Assembly (NCBI GenBank): GCA_932294295.1
Contig: OW028582.1
Coordinates: 3,963,515-4,027,514 of the forward strand
Direction of reading: 5' to 3'
From: Alitta virens
Lineage: Eukaryota > Annelida > Polychaeta > Phyllodocida > Nereididae
DNA length: 64,000 nt
Position 1 is the first letter of the stretch, and the number at the start of each line of letters is the position of its first letter. Shown here piece after piece: positions 33,796 to 45,334 of the stretch. A program made the position numbers and the translations under genes. A model generated the notes under the pieces. The model was not told the DNA's origin and did not search any database. It saw only the letters and a list, made by a program, of their open reading frames with translations.

Positions 33796-34179
33796 ATTTA
33801 ACTAATCAATATGTCATATATTTATGATACTCTAAATATTATTTTAATATTCTATGGAGTTTATACATGAAGTTTAGAATATGCCAACGAAAATTGAGTA
33901 CATTAAGGTAACTATGTTACTGTAGTGTCTCAGACAGATTTTTTCTTCTAGTTTCATATGGCCTCTTACTCATGTTTTTCATTTAAACTTGACACCAGCC
34001 ATGAATTTTCATTAAGGTGAGCTTTAAAAACTTGTGAATGGCGTTGTTTATGTGTTGCTTATGTGATTTTACATGTCACATGGCATGATATGGAGTCATT
34101 TTGTGAGCGATATTAAGAATCCCACGAAATTTAGTATGACATTACTGCTGATCGAAGAAAATTGTTTACAATGAACTGA
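33796..34179. other. Unassigned sequence
   Basis: No feature recognised. Confidence 0.4.
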
Positions 34180-34362
34180 GGGTGGGGGCCTAGCTCAGAG
34201 GTAACGCGCTGGGCTTCCAACCGCTGGGTCCCGGTTTCGATTCCCGGTCGAGCCTAAGTTGGATGGCTGTTTCATCCTTCGTCTCATTGCCATGGTCTCT
34301 GCCTGTCCTAATTAGCCCAACTGGTGCAGAAATACAGGACGTAAAACTCTAATCACACACAC
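34180..34362 (+). mobile_element. S1 SINE, (CA)n tail, 12-bp target duplication
   Basis: ACAATGAACTGA at 34168-34179 and 34363-34374. Confidence 0.88.
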
Positions 34363-34436
34363 ACAATGAACTGACTTTGATAATGAGGATATAAGTTTAC
34401 TGACAAATTTTACAAAAATAAAATTATTTTATATTA

Positions 34437-34735
34437 AGTAGGTGGCTTAATGGTTAAGGCATCCGCCAATTCCATATTGGCGAGTGCTGAAGGTCCCCGG
34501 TTCGATCACCGGCCCGGGCCCTCTTCATGAGCTACATCCCAGCAGTTGGATGACGATCGCATGAGACATTACATTGGAGGTGCCTTGTACTCAGTGTCTA
34601 CGCTGAGGCAAGTAAAAGACACCACCCACGGGATAAATGTGTATCATGGTGTGGACTCCAAGCAGCCTTATCATCTTATCATTACGTCTGGCAGCTGGTC
34701 ATGTAACCTGACTAAGCTTCAGACTCAGTAGCACT
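34437..34735 (+). mobile_element. S2b SINE, full length
   Basis: Head TAATGGTTAAGGCATCC, B box CCCGGTTCGATCACCGG, S2 core, then GCCTTATCATCTTATCATTA and AGCTTCAGACTCAGTAGCA instead of a TATC tail. Confidence 0.75.
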
Positions 34736-35224
34736 GAGTTAGGCAATAATACTAATTTTGTGCTATTTACATTTGATATAGATGCCAATGCCCAGGTTAC
34801 GGCAATTTATTTATCCCTGATTCAGCAGTTTGAGAATTATCTATCACAAGTACTTATGCTATATGAGCTTTCTTGTATAAATATGATATATTGTATAACG
34901 GCAATATCATCCATTATGAAGTCTTGGGTGCTTGTGATTGATCACCCATTTCCTTCTGCCCCAGAAATGTCGACATCTTGGGCTGTGTGCCAAGTTACAG
35001 CATACAGTTTGCCACATAAAAAATGTTCAACTATAGCTGTCTTTAGCTAGTACAGACAACCTCAAGCCATAACAAGCCAAACCTAGCAATAGTTAGCTGG
35101 AGATACCTAATATTAGCTAAACTGAAACCCTACATTATAGCGCATAAAGTGTTGATAGTTCATGAATTATAAAATGTGATTTTTGATGTTACTAATATAC
35201 ATTGTTATGGGATTTTAGTTATAG
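34736..35224. other. Unassigned sequence
   Basis: A 96-codon frame (34760-35050) with no recognised motif; its composition is not convincingly coding. Confidence 0.35.
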
Positions 35225-35440
35225 CTTTCAGTAGACAGCTACTGCCGCAGGTACTGCAGGTACTGTAGGTACTGTAGGCACTGTAGGTGCTGTAGGTCCC
35301 CCTTGGTGGTTAACACTTGGTTAATATCAACCTACTGTAGTTACTGTAGTTACTGTAGTTGCTGTAGTTACTGTAGTTGCTGTAGGTACTGTAGTTACTG
35401 TAGTTACTGTAGCTACTATAAGTACTGTAGGTACTGTGGT
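35225..35440. repeat. 9-bp minisatellite (TACTGTAGT)n
   Basis: Units at 35248-35296 and 35331-35432 are split by a ~35-bp R4-like sequence (CCTTGGTGGTTAACACTTGG). Confidence 0.85.
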
Positions 35441-35777
35441 GCCCTACCTTAAAAACATCTCTATTAAGATCACTATAGTAGTTGCATTGACTGCCTTGTC
35501 AAGTATTTGTAAGGGTTGCTCTATAGATTGGTGCTGGAACTTGGTATGGCAAAAAGCATCAATTGGATGTGGGTCCTGAGGTTGCCGATATTCGTATTGA
35601 TAACAACTGGCAACTGAAACTAAAAAGTGCTGTTTGAAAGTACACATAGTTCATGTTGCATAACAATGAATAGTGATATATTATAACGTGTTTAAGACCG
35701 TCTATACTTCCAATCCAAGTGACCTTAATAGTGAGATACGTGGGATTAGAATAATGCACCCTTTTAAGGTAAGTAAT

Positions 35778-35937
35778 TTCACCTCATCAATCAACCCTCG
35801 AAAGCAGCAAGAACTTGCTTTAGATGGCTGCACTTTCCATATCTATCTGTCTATCTGTCTATCTATCTGTCTATCTACCTATCTATCTATCTATCTATCT
35901 GTCTATCTATCTATCTGTCTATCTGTCTATCTATCTA

Positions 35938-35969
<32 letters not shown>

Positions 35970-35972
35970 CTC
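35778..35972 (+). mobile_element. S2 SINE 3' end with (TATC/TGTC)n tail
   Basis: CACCTCATCAATCAACCCTC, GGCTGCACTTTCCATATCTA, then the tail. Confidence 0.75.
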
Positions 35973-36036
35973 GCCTCTCACGACAGTTGATTGATAAGGT
36001 GACCATCAATTCAACATTTCATGCAAACAATACCCG

Positions 36037-36181
36037 AGGGCGGGGGCCTAGCTCAGAGATAGCGCTCTGGGCTTCCAACCGCTGGGTCCCGGGTTCGATT
36101 CCCTGTCTCTGCCTGTCCTAGTTAGCCCAACTGGTGCAGAAATACAGGACGTAAAGCCCTAATCCACCACCACCACCATCC
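36037..36181 (+). mobile_element. S1 SINE with internal deletion, 14-bp target duplication
   Basis: GCAAACAATACCCG at 36023-36036 and 36182-36195. About 60 bp of core between the B box and CTCTGCCTGTCC is missing. Confidence 0.88.
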
Positions 36182-36197
36182 GCAAACAATACCCGGC

Positions 36198-36302
36198 TTA
36201 GATGTAGCTCATGAAGCACCCACAGGCTAAGATTCCAACCGAGGACCTTCAGTGGGAATGTGTTAAGCGCAGTTCTTTAACCATTGAGCCACCCAGATGA
36301 CT
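36198..36302 (-). mobile_element. S2b SINE head fragment
   Basis: GATGTAGCTCATGAAGCACC, ACCGAGGACCTTCAGTG, TTAACCATTGAGCCACCCAG: complement of an S2-type tRNA head. Confidence 0.6.
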
Positions 36303-36659
36303 AAATATATAAAGTACAAAGTCAATTTTGTGGAACGCATAGATTCGAAAGACATTTTCGGTCTTTTCTTTGGTGCTGTTATATGTTAAGGTTATGTATA
36401 ATGGAGTTACTTTCTCATGGGATGTTTAACCTTGGTGTACAGGTAGTTTGTCGTGGTATGTCATGCATGGTGGTGAGCTTCTAGAGTAACATACAAGACT
36501 GATTGGTGAATTGCATGTCAATGTGCCTCTTTGACTCAGCAGTCTGTCATAAAGAAGGGGGGATTGCAGCACCTTGGTTTACACCATTTCAAATATAGTA
36601 GAACTTTTATATATTACATATAGTCAAACTATGTTAATAGAGAATATAACAGTCTTAAT

Positions 36660-37351
36660 GGAAAAAGTGCAGTATAGCGGACCCAGATTTATGACCATAT
36701 TTAGCGAGCCTCATTGCCAGGCCTATGAAGAAATGCTGAATTCAATGGATGACGTCACAAAAAAACTACCGCGGTGATCATTTCAAGGCAAGAACTTTGT
36801 ATTTTTCAAATACGAATCATACTGTTTGCAAAGACTAAATTTGGTAAAAAATTGTGATTATGTTCGTATTTAATGGATGCCAAATATGGGCATAAATTTG
36901 GGTCCGCTATACTGGACTAAACATTATAAGGTAACCATAATACTGAGGCAAATATAGCAAGAATACAGGTGGAACCAAGTTGTTGTAGTGCCTATTTAAT
37001 GATAGGATGTCATCCCAGGAGGTCGATTGGGGAAAATGTGGTTCATTTGTACTACTTATCATTAAGCTAATGAAATGATTTCCCCATAAGCATCACTGAT
37101 AATGATGTTCATATAGGGTATAGTTCAGTTACACTCACCAAGTTTTGAAGATCTAGTGAAAGAAGAGTAACATTTGTAAAGGGTAGAGGGGGTTAATAAA
37201 TATTAATATCGTCCTTGCCGTGAAAAATGAAAACCGCCGTCGTTAGTTTGTGACGTCATTCATTGAATTCAAGCATTTGACGTCACCTGCCCCGCAACGA
37301 GGCTCGCTAAATATGGTCATAAATCTGGGTCCGCTATACTGCACTTTTTCC
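36660..37351. mobile_element. Non-autonomous DNA transposon with long terminal inverted repeats
   Basis: The first 53 bases (GGAAAAAGTGCAGTATAGCG, CGGACCCAGATTTATGACC, TTTAGCGAGCCTC) are exactly inverted at the right end; weaker complementarity runs to ~135 bp, including a shared GATGACGTCACAA. A third terminal copy (CATAAATTTGGGTCCGCTAT) is at 36890-36914. No transposase. Confidence 0.75.
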
Positions 37352-37488
37352 TTCATATATTTTACAGTTGGAGTGATAAATTGATAAGGAGGTCTAAAAA
37401 ATTTGACAAACTATAATTAGGTGAAACAGTGATAAACAAAGATTGGTATAACATAGTTATAGGTTGCCTTAAAAAAATAAAATGATAT

Positions 37489-37840
37489 GAATACAGTTAC
37501 AACCAAATTTTGGTAAACATAATTATGAGATGGTCTTATTGGTGAGGTGGTCTTAATAGTGAAGCAAAATACAATGATGAGAATACAGTTACAACCAAAT
37601 CTTGGTAAACATAATTATGAGATGGTCTTACAATGCTGAGAATACAGTTAAAACCTCGACTTAATTTTGAGGTAGTCTTAATGGTGATGTGGTTATAGCA
37701 TAGCAACAATTAATTTGCTGTTAATGTGTACAATTTCAAGCATATAGTAGAACCAAAACTTAGAAATCTCAATTTCGAGATGGTCGTTATACTGATATTA
37801 TGTGCTAATGTAAATTTATTGTAAGTGTAACTGCACCATT
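37489..37840. repeat. Diverged tandem repeat with pogo-like words
   Basis: GAATACAGTTACAACCAAAT and AACATAATTATGAGATGGTC occur twice (~37490, ~37580). GAGGTAGTCTTAATGGTGA-type words link it to 60060-60530. Confidence 0.5.
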
Positions 37841-38136
37841 CCAGCCATCATGACCTTGAAACCAAGCTCATGAATAAATGTGAGTATCGATTTTATTTTT
37901 ATAACATCACCTTGCCAAAGATGACAGCTCATGTCAATTAAGGTTGTGCATCCCAGGTGTTCATTTGGCAGGCATCATTTGCCTGAATGAACAGCCAGGT
38001 TGTCATGAAACAAAGATGGTCATGTACGTGGCATGCGTTGAATTCCACCAGCTGGGATGGCCCTCAGGATAGAGTATTGGTCTTATAGTATGTACAACAA
38101 TGCCAATAGCTGTGTATATCACAAGAAACCATTAGG
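37841..38136. other. Unassigned sequence
   Basis: No feature recognised. Confidence 0.35.
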
Positions 38137-38332
38137 TGGTGGTGGTGGGTGGTGGAATAGGGCTTTACGGCCTGTATTTCTGTATCTGATGGGCTAATTA
38201 GAACAGGCAGGGACCATGGCAATGAGATGATGGATGAAACGGCTATCCAACTTAGGTCCGACGGGGAATTGAACCCGGGACGCAGTGGTTGGAAACCCGG
38301 CGCGCTACCACTGAACTAGCCCCCCCCACCCC
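38137..38332 (-). mobile_element. S1 SINE, 13-bp target duplication
   Basis: AGAAACCATTAGG at 38124-38136 and 38333-38345. CCA-type tail. Confidence 0.88.
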
Positions 38333-38345
38333 AGAAACCATTAGG

Positions 38346-39221
38346 GAGCATATAGCTAGAAAGCGTTAGTTATATATGGCGCATATTGTATTCTACCAAC
38401 TGGGTTTGCCCTCAGGTATGGAATATGGGTCCATGTTTAATCAATAGGCAGGTGTACCCAGGGAACCACAATAATATCTTACTTAGCTGAACATTGTTAT
38501 ACATAAATCAATAGTGGTAAGTAACATCGAGCATATTATAGCATTAGTATATGCCACCAAGCACAATATGTGCTCATTCAGCAGGAAACTAATGGGGTAA
38601 GATATTTTTCATATTTTCTTAGGATATGAATAATATAATGTTTAATATGTCTGACACAGTATGAACTATAGACAGCACTGTCGCTTTAGGAAAATGTCTT
38701 CCCCTATATCAAATATTGATATGATGTTATTCGTAGGAGAAAGAGGGTATACAAGATATTCGGCAAAGACAGGACATTTCAAATATTGACTGAACTATTT
38801 TTGTCACTAAGAACTCAAGTGTGTATCCAGCAATGTAGATGAATTGTGATAAAAACAATGTGAGGAAGGTGTTTGTATTGCAAGAAAACTCTCTTATTCT
38901 TAGGTACTGACTTGATGTTCACCTAGTATTGTCCTGTACACTTTCTAGCCTTACTTATATATCCATACCATAGTCAGACGTATGACCTTATGGGTTAAGA
39001 CGTCGTAATTACCCAATACCCCAGGTTATTTGCAATAGAGTCTTTTCACTGAGCAGCCCTGAATTCAGCAAGCCATAAGTCTTTCCTCTCCTCTTATTAC
39101 TCATTTTGCTTTTCAGAAATAGTAGATCATAACTAACTGATTCCATAAATATAATTTTCTCAGGGAAATAACAAAAATCAACTAAATGATAAGATGTAAA
39201 ATATACAATAAATACACAAAA
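38346..39221. other. Unassigned sequence
   Basis: AT-rich; no exon or repeat recognised. Confidence 0.4.
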
Positions 39222-39350
39222 AAATACTGCTGCTAGGATGCACTTTGCTTCAGCCAATCACAGCCAAGGGCGGGATCTGCTTCAGCCAATAGAATTGCAG
39301 CATTCTGTCATAGCCACCTGGTGGAAATATAGAGAACCTTCCGTGGAGAA
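39222..39350 (-). repeat. Dispersed repeat with CTCF-like site (second copy)
   Basis: Inverted homologue of 3905-4040, including GCCACCTGGTGG (39313-39324) and two CAGCCAAT words. Confidence 0.65.
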
Positions 39351-39369
39351 CCACCTTGTAGATTTCAAT

Positions 39370-39422
39370 ATCTGTGTGCCATCCACTTTGAATAAATAAA
39401 GTTCAATTCAGTTCAATTCAAT
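39370..39422 (+). repeat. Possible LINE 3' end with (TTCAA)n tail
   Basis: TTTGAATAAATAAAGTTCAA then TTCAGTTCAATTCAATT. Confidence 0.4.
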
Positions 39423-39587
39423 TGTTTGTATTGCATTACATCATATCGTCTCATTGCTACTGGCTTGCGGCTAGCCAGCTTCTATGACCCAGTGGCAGTT
39501 GTAATGATGACATAAAAGCCATGGAGTGGACGTCATGTTGAACGTATACCCAATTTTACTTTTTAGGAGAACGCAGCTCTTAAGGTA

Positions 39588-39705
39588 TGTCATACTCTAG
39601 TGGCCAACACAGGGCTGTGTGCAATGTACACTGTAGTTATGCCTGTCTAACTATGCCAACCTAGCACAGACATACAATTAATGATCTTATCAGTTAACTT
39701 TGTTT
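39588..39705 (+). repeat. R4 dispersed repeat
   Basis: CTAGTGGCCAACACAGGGCT, CACTGTAGTTATGCCTGTC. Confidence 0.65.
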
Positions 39706-39737
39706 TTAAACATACTATAACTTGCTCATAAAGTACG

Positions 39738-39812
39738 TTATGGCCAGGAATTGAACCCATGACCTGCAGAGGAGCTGGTCAGAGCCCTAACCACTAGACC
39801 AACCAGCTGCTT
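39738..39812 (-). repeat. Solo S2-type tRNA-like head
   Basis: On the minus strand GCAGCTGGTTGGTCTAGTGG and GGGTTCAATTCC. No S2 core follows. Confidence 0.5.
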
Positions 39813-39977
39813 TCTATCACTTTGGTCACTATCAGTGAGTGCATCTTTGGGTAAACCATTAAAACTGAAATCCATCAATAGCCATACTGGAAACATCAAT
39901 TTAATGGCAATCAATGAGCAAATAGTGACCACTTTATGTGCCAAACACAGAGTGGTAATGCAGCTCTAATAAAACTA

Positions 39978-40275
39978 CAGCTGGCTGTGTTGGCCACTGA
40001 TGTTTGAAGTCTTTGCCCACAATGTTACCAGCCTTGCCAAGAGGAGGGGAGGAGGCCTAGCTCAGTGTTAGCGCACTGGGCTTCCAACCGCTGGGTCCCG
40101 AGTTCAATTCCAAGTCGAGCCTAAGTCGAATGGCTGTTTCATCCTTCATCTCATTGCCATGGTCCCTGCCTGTCCTAAATAGCCCATCAGAAGAATAAAT
40201 ACAGGACGTGAAGCCCTAATCCACCCACAACCACCACTAGCCTTGCCTAGAGGAGGCCCGAGACTTTCAGGGGAA
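39978..40275 (-). repeat. R4 split by an S1 insertion
   Basis: R4 complement at 39978-40047, continued at 40239-40275. Confidence 0.7.
40048..40238 (+). mobile_element. S1 SINE nested in R4, ~17-bp target duplication
   Basis: GCCTTGCCAAGAGGAGG (40031-40047) and GCCTTGCCTAGAGGAGG (40240-40256), one mismatch. Confidence 0.85.
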
Positions 40276-40331
40276 ACAATTTGGCTGGATAGTGAGTATT
40301 GGCTATGCGGTGGTATAATTTTGCCCTTGAA

Positions 40332-40460
40332 GTCTTGGGCCACCTCGTGGCAAGGCTGGTAACAACATTAGGTGAAGACCTTGAACCCCAGTGGCCAACA
40401 CAGGGCTATGTGCAATGTACACTCCGGTATGTCTTTCTAGCTATCCCATACCTAGTGCTG
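40332..40460 (+). repeat. R4 dispersed repeat
   Basis: CTTGGGCCACCTCGTGGCAA, CCCCAGTGGCCAACACAGGG. With the preceding minus copy it makes an inverted R4 pair about 350 bp apart. Confidence 0.7.
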
Positions 40461-41259
40461 ATGTGAATGACTTAATGGTAACACAAAACGTGAAACACGA
40501 CATAACAAACTCCCTCCATACTGGAAATTGCTGCATACAGCACCTGCCATATTGGTCCCAATCTAAATTGCTCTTGAGTGACCTGCATTCTGACTCAAAA
40601 GCCCTCCATGTCCCACCGAGTGAGCTGAGTGACCACAATGACAGTCTCCAAGACCAACTAAACCCCGAAGTAATGACTGCCTGACACAGTCAATGTGGTT
40701 GCAATTGACAGGCTAGGCTACCTGCCAAATCTGCGTACAAAATGTTGTCAAAGGATATCTGCTTACAAAATGGATAGGAATATCTGAGTCTGAATTATGT
40801 GATGTTCAAAGTTGTTGATTTGCTGCAGGAAACCGCTATACCACCAGAAATGTTTCTTCACAAGCACGATTGATGTGGTGATGATGATGATGATGAGTAT
40901 CGTCCTATGCTGTGGGACAAGACTTGAGATGTGATTCATCAGCATAGTGCAACTTGGGGCTAAAATCCATGCAGATACTACCTTGACTGTTTGCTGTAGA
41001 AGTTGGCAAGTTTGTCACTATCTCTTATGCAGTTTTGCTAAATTTAATTGATTACTATTTGACCACAAAATATATATTTTTTGATTTGTTATGTTACCCG
41101 ATAAATAGTACATGTTTATATTTGCTAATTTTAATTGATTTATATTTGTCCACGAAATATATATATTGATTTATGTTATCCGATAAAAAGTACATGTCTA
41201 TATTTTTTTTCACAGCCCTTTTTTATTAGATACCTAGTTTAATCTTCTTGCTAAGTCTT
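40461..41259. other. Unassigned sequence
   Basis: A frame at 40391-40684 overlaps R4 and has no known motif. AT-rich after 41000, with TACATGT/TATATATT words repeated. Confidence 0.35.
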
Positions 41260-41540
41260 TACTTAATAAATAATGCTCGACGTAATTTTAAGGCATGTAA
41301 ATTTAATATATAATCCAACCAGGTATCTGCTTCTGCTGCTATGTAATGGCATGCATGAAAACATACCCACGAAATCAATAGCATGCCAACATAGGGACAT
41401 GCCAGTGCAAACATGGCAGGTTGGGTTCAAATGGATTTTGAATGAGACGAGCATGAGCCCCTGCAAGCAATCAAGTGCTAGAGAGGGCCATGTTTATTTA
41501 TACATCATGATAACGACAAAATATCTTCATAACAGTATGA
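41260..41540 (-). repeat. Second inverted homology pair, left member
   Basis: The reverse complement matches 50430-50780. Best core: AACCTGCCATGTTTGCACTG with CACTTGATTG before it and GATTTCGTGGGTATGTT after it. Confidence 0.65.
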
Positions 41541-41550
41541 TGATGCGATG

Positions 41551-41743
41551 GGGATGGTGTGGCCTAGCTCAGTGGTAGCACGCTGGGCTTCCAACCACTG
41601 GGTCCCGGGTTCAATTCCCAGTCGAGCCCATGTTGGATGGCTGTTTCATCCTTTGTCTCATTGCCATGGTCCCTACCTGTCCTAATTAGCCCATCAGGTG
41701 CAGAAATACAGGACGTAAAGCCCTAATCCACTCACCACTCACC
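41551..41743 (+). mobile_element. S1 SINE, 14-bp target duplication
   Basis: ATGATGATGCGATG at 41537-41550 and 41744-41757. Confidence 0.88.
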
Positions 41744-41879
41744 ATGATGATGCGATGAGGCACATTACTCTGGTCTAAGGGAAATACCACTTGAAGATTC
41801 TCAATTCTTCTTTCATTTCGTTGATCTCCCAAGTCATTTTTAGACCTGATCTTATTCTAACCTTGTATTTTACCTCACT

Positions 41880-41955
41880 GTTAAGGCTGCCTCGCCTTTA
41901 AGACCAATGAAAATTGCACCGAGGGTGGTTCTAATAGCGAGGCTCCATTGTAATT
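41880..41955. repeat. pogo-like terminal fragment
   Basis: GAGGGTGGTTCTAATAGCGA then GGCTCCATTGTAA, resembling the GGTCTTAATAGCGAGGT ... CCACTG ends at 60 kb. Confidence 0.35.
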
Positions 41956-42404
41956 ATTCTTACAGATTTTACTGCTCTAATTATCAAGACAGGAGCATTC
42001 AAGTTTTCATATGGTTTCTTACACAAACTGAATACACCAAGCCAATCCAGCATTGCATTATTCAGCAGCCCAGCTTGTTACCCCAGGGGTAAAATGTGAC
42101 CAGAATACTGTGTGAAAGGGGTGCTAAGACCACTTAACACCCTTGCGATGATGAGATACTGACACAAATCACTATCAACAGAAAGATGAGAGAATTTGCC
42201 CAGATCATCTCGAATCATGATGGGGCTTGAGTATGCTGCATTACTAGAGAATTGGGACACATGATCGTGTAGTCTCGTCATGTGTAAAAATAATGAGTAT
42301 TATGTTATGTGATACACACCACAGTGTAGGTGCAGTGTTGATATGTGCAGGTGATCTAATCTGGGGTTAAGACTGCCATTGTCATTTGGAAATGAGATGT
42401 GTTA

Positions 42405-42830
42405 AGATAAGATAAGATAAAACTTTATTTACAGTCGGAGTTGCAAGACAAAACAATAAAACATAAGCTATAAAGCTTTTAGCCGACTGGTAAAAATAAC
42501 AATAACAATGAAAGAAGATATATATACAGATGATTAGAATGAGATTATAACTTAACTACTCAATGATCATAAATTATTTTGCTGACAGATTATACATGAT
42601 CCACAATTACACCTTTCTAAGGAATTACAACGTCTTAATAAATCTTTGAACTTAGCTAATTCATCTACTTGTTTTAGTTCAACAGGTAAGGGATTCCAAA
42701 TCAAAGCACCTTGATATATAATAGATCTGAAACCATATTGCATAGTGTTGTAAACAGGCTTCACTAGCTTAAGATTATCTCTCATCTCATATGGCGTAAT
42801 GTTAGTACCTTATGGGTTTGCTAATGAGCT
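42405..42830 (-). mobile_element. 5'-truncated LINE with (TTATC)n tail
   Basis: Coding end (42785-42567), an AT-rich 3' UTR, and a terminal run of TTATC units read on the minus strand (about 42423-42403). This orders coding region, UTR and pentanucleotide tail, and links the pentanucleotide arrays elsewhere in the window to this kind of LINE. Confidence 0.7.
42567..42785 (-). pseudogene. LINE ORF2 C-terminal fragment
   Basis: The translation contains YGFRSIIYQGALIWNPLP, then VELKQVDELAKFKDLLRR and a Cys-rich end (RCNCGSCIICQ). This is the characteristic post-reverse-transcriptase tail of many non-LTR retrotransposon polyproteins (xYG-S-x-YxGAxIWNxLP then FK-LL and C-x-C-x2-C). The frame reaches an in-frame stop at about 42805 when followed upstream, so only the last ~75 residues remain. 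It is a 5'-truncated, dead copy; the clade is not determined. Confidence 0.8.
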
Positions 42831-42954
42831 ATTAAATATAACCTATTGCTATTCCTGTACAACATGACATGCTTTCTTTTGCAAAGCACCACAGTAACGT
42901 TCAATGTCTCAAAGCTGCTGCAGCTTACTGCATGTAAATATCAAGCTTAGCCAG

Positions 42955-43178
42955 CTTATTATACACATTTACCCCATGTGTGGAGTCTTTTACTTGCCTC
43001 AGCATAGACACTGAGTACAAGGCACTTCAGATTTAACGTCTCATGCGATCGACATCCAGCTGCTGGGATGTAGCTCATGAAGAGTGCCCGGGCCGGGGAT
43101 CAAACCCAAGACCTACAGCAGAGCTGGCCAATGTGGAATTGGCAGATGCCTGGACCATTAGGCTACCCATCGGCACCA
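42955..43178 (-). mobile_element. S2b SINE, head and core
   Basis: TTTACTTGCCTCAGCATAGA through CCCGGGCCGGGGATCAAAC to ACCATTAGGCTACCCATC. Confidence 0.7.
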
Positions 43179-43259
43179 ACTCCATACCAAGGAAAACTAG
43201 TTAAACCATTCTTGTAACTCCTTAGTCTATACCGCAGACAGATGTTAAGGACTTTCCTG

Positions 43260-43500
43260 GTTAAATTGAATTTGAATTTATTGCCATCAACTTAAGTATA
43301 CAAGTTTATACATTATATACCGGACGCCAGAGGGCGTATTTGGTTTAAAGGCATAATAAAGTAAAGGTAAAATAAAATAATGATCATGAAAATTAAGATA
43401 TTATAAAGAAAAAAAAAATCAATTGATACAAAAGTAAAAATTAAATAGAAAACAACCAAAAACACAAAAATGTATATAATAGAAGAAGAAATAAAGCAAT
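43260..43500 (-). repeat. LINE-like 3' end
   Basis: TTGAATTTGAATTTATTGCC, then A-rich DNA. Includes GCCAGAGGGCG (43326-43336). Confidence 0.4.
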
Positions 43501-44032
43501 ATCAAAATCCAAATTTGGTTCCAAACATTTAACTGTCCATCTTATAATTTGATAGGAAAATATAACCCAGTCCACATGACCAAGTTGGCCTCTGCCAGTG
43601 TATATTTCTACCAGACAATTTTAGCTTCCCTGTACGCATAATTACATATGCCCCTATGTATCCAGGGTAATCAATCGTATTGGCATAGGATGCTTGTATA
43701 AGTAATGCCACATAATATGCTGATACTACTTGATCACTGCTACAAATATGTGGCATTCACTGAAGAAAAAAAAGGTTAATATATCAGCACAAGGAAATCA
43801 GAGTATGAAGAAAAAGACCTTGATAGATGTATGCTAACACTGAGAAATGGTAATACCATATTAAGCCAATTTCTGGATTTTTGTTGGAGATTCTTAGAAA
43901 GGTGGGTGATAAAACAATGCAAACATGTCCTAATTTTGGGTATTGAATCTATCAAAAACCAAGCAATATACACTTGCAATTGACCAGTGAAGATACACAC
44001 CAGTTCTTGCACTTTCTTACTGCTACTGCTTC

Positions 44033-44222
44033 TTTAGGCTGGTGGCCTAGCTCAGTGGTAGTCTGCTGGGCTTCCAACCACTGGGTCCCGGGTTCAATTC
44101 CGGTCGAACATAAGTTGGATGGCTGTTTCATCCATCATCTCATTGCCATGGTCCCTGCCTGTCCTAATTAGCCCATCAGGTGCAGAAATACAGGACGTAT
44201 AGCCCTACTCCACCCACAAAAA
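44033..44222 (+). mobile_element. S1 SINE, 14-bp target duplication
   Basis: ACTGCTACTGCTTC at 44019-44032 and 44223-44236. The other duplication arm holds an unoccupied relative of the site near 32013-32030. Confidence 0.9.
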
Positions 44223-45056
44223 ACTGCTACTGCTTCCACGGCAACACATAATTGCAACTGAAAATATATGGACTTATGGTTTGCTTGAATCTAAATCTTA
44301 TGGATATCCATTGTTGTAGAGCGAATGCAAAAGCTAAATGTTGCTGATGTCTGTGTGTTATCAATGAAGCATTGAAATATGCATGACTATCGCGGTTGCG
44401 AAAAATAGCCTCTTTTGTACTTTGCACAGCTCATCATGCAAAGATCTATCATGTTGGATAAGGAGAAAATGGGGAAGAAAAACTGCTTTCCATAGCAGGT
44501 GTGCAAGTCAGCTGTTCATGCAATGATCTTATTTTTTTTTGTAACTGAAGTTTGCCACGAAATCATTCTTAATTAAAAGATGCTATACAACTCTACTGCT
44601 GCATCCGCCTTTTGTATCTGTAGTTTCATGCCAAAGTAGAAACTATTGCAAGAAGTTCTGGAGAAATCAATTAGAATTCCTCGCACACTTTTGGCACAAT
44701 CTTTAGTGACGGCCATTCATTGGAATGAGCCATTTTAGCGCAAGAAACTCTTCACATTGTGCACCTTATCTGTCTGACCTCGGTTGTGAATGGCCGCTTG
44801 GTGTCACATGATCTGATTGAGCACCATGGCAATTAGGTCCTTCTTGACACTCGACCTAGTGTTGTTTGCTTTTGTCAGATTTGTACATTTCCTAGTGTGA
44901 GTTGTATGTTAAAATTTAGAAGTTAAAAAACCTATAGTAGATGATCCTAACATTTTGATAGAGGAAACAGTGTTCTTTGGTTAACCAAAGATAGCACAAA
45001 GTAAGCAGTTGTGTGCTCTCTAAGTTATAGTCAGAATTATTTTACATGGGGAGGTA

Positions 45057-45218
45057 GTTGGTTGGTTGGATTAGGGCTTTACGTCCTGTATTTCTGCACC
45101 TGTTGGGCTAATTAGGACAGGCAGGGACCATGGCAATGAAATGATGGATGAAACAGCCATCCAACTTAGGCTCGACCGGGAATTAAACCTTGTTGCTACC
45201 GCTGAGCTAGGCTCCCAC
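45057..45218 (-). mobile_element. S1 SINE, head partly deleted
   Basis: (GGTT)n tail complement, complete core; CCGGGAATTAAACC passes directly into GCTACCGCTGAGCTAGG, losing the anticodon arm. Confidence 0.8.
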
Positions 45219-45334
45219 CTGTCATGGGGCAGTAAATTGGCTGAACTTCGTATTCACCACCTGTACTAAGACAAACTTCACATGGTTTATCTTTTGTTTA
45301 CCTCTGACAGCTGCTTGTTACAATAGTATCCCGA

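Noticed and set aside
34760..35050. 96-codon open frame
   Set aside because: No motif, no splice context and low-information composition; not enough to call a gene.
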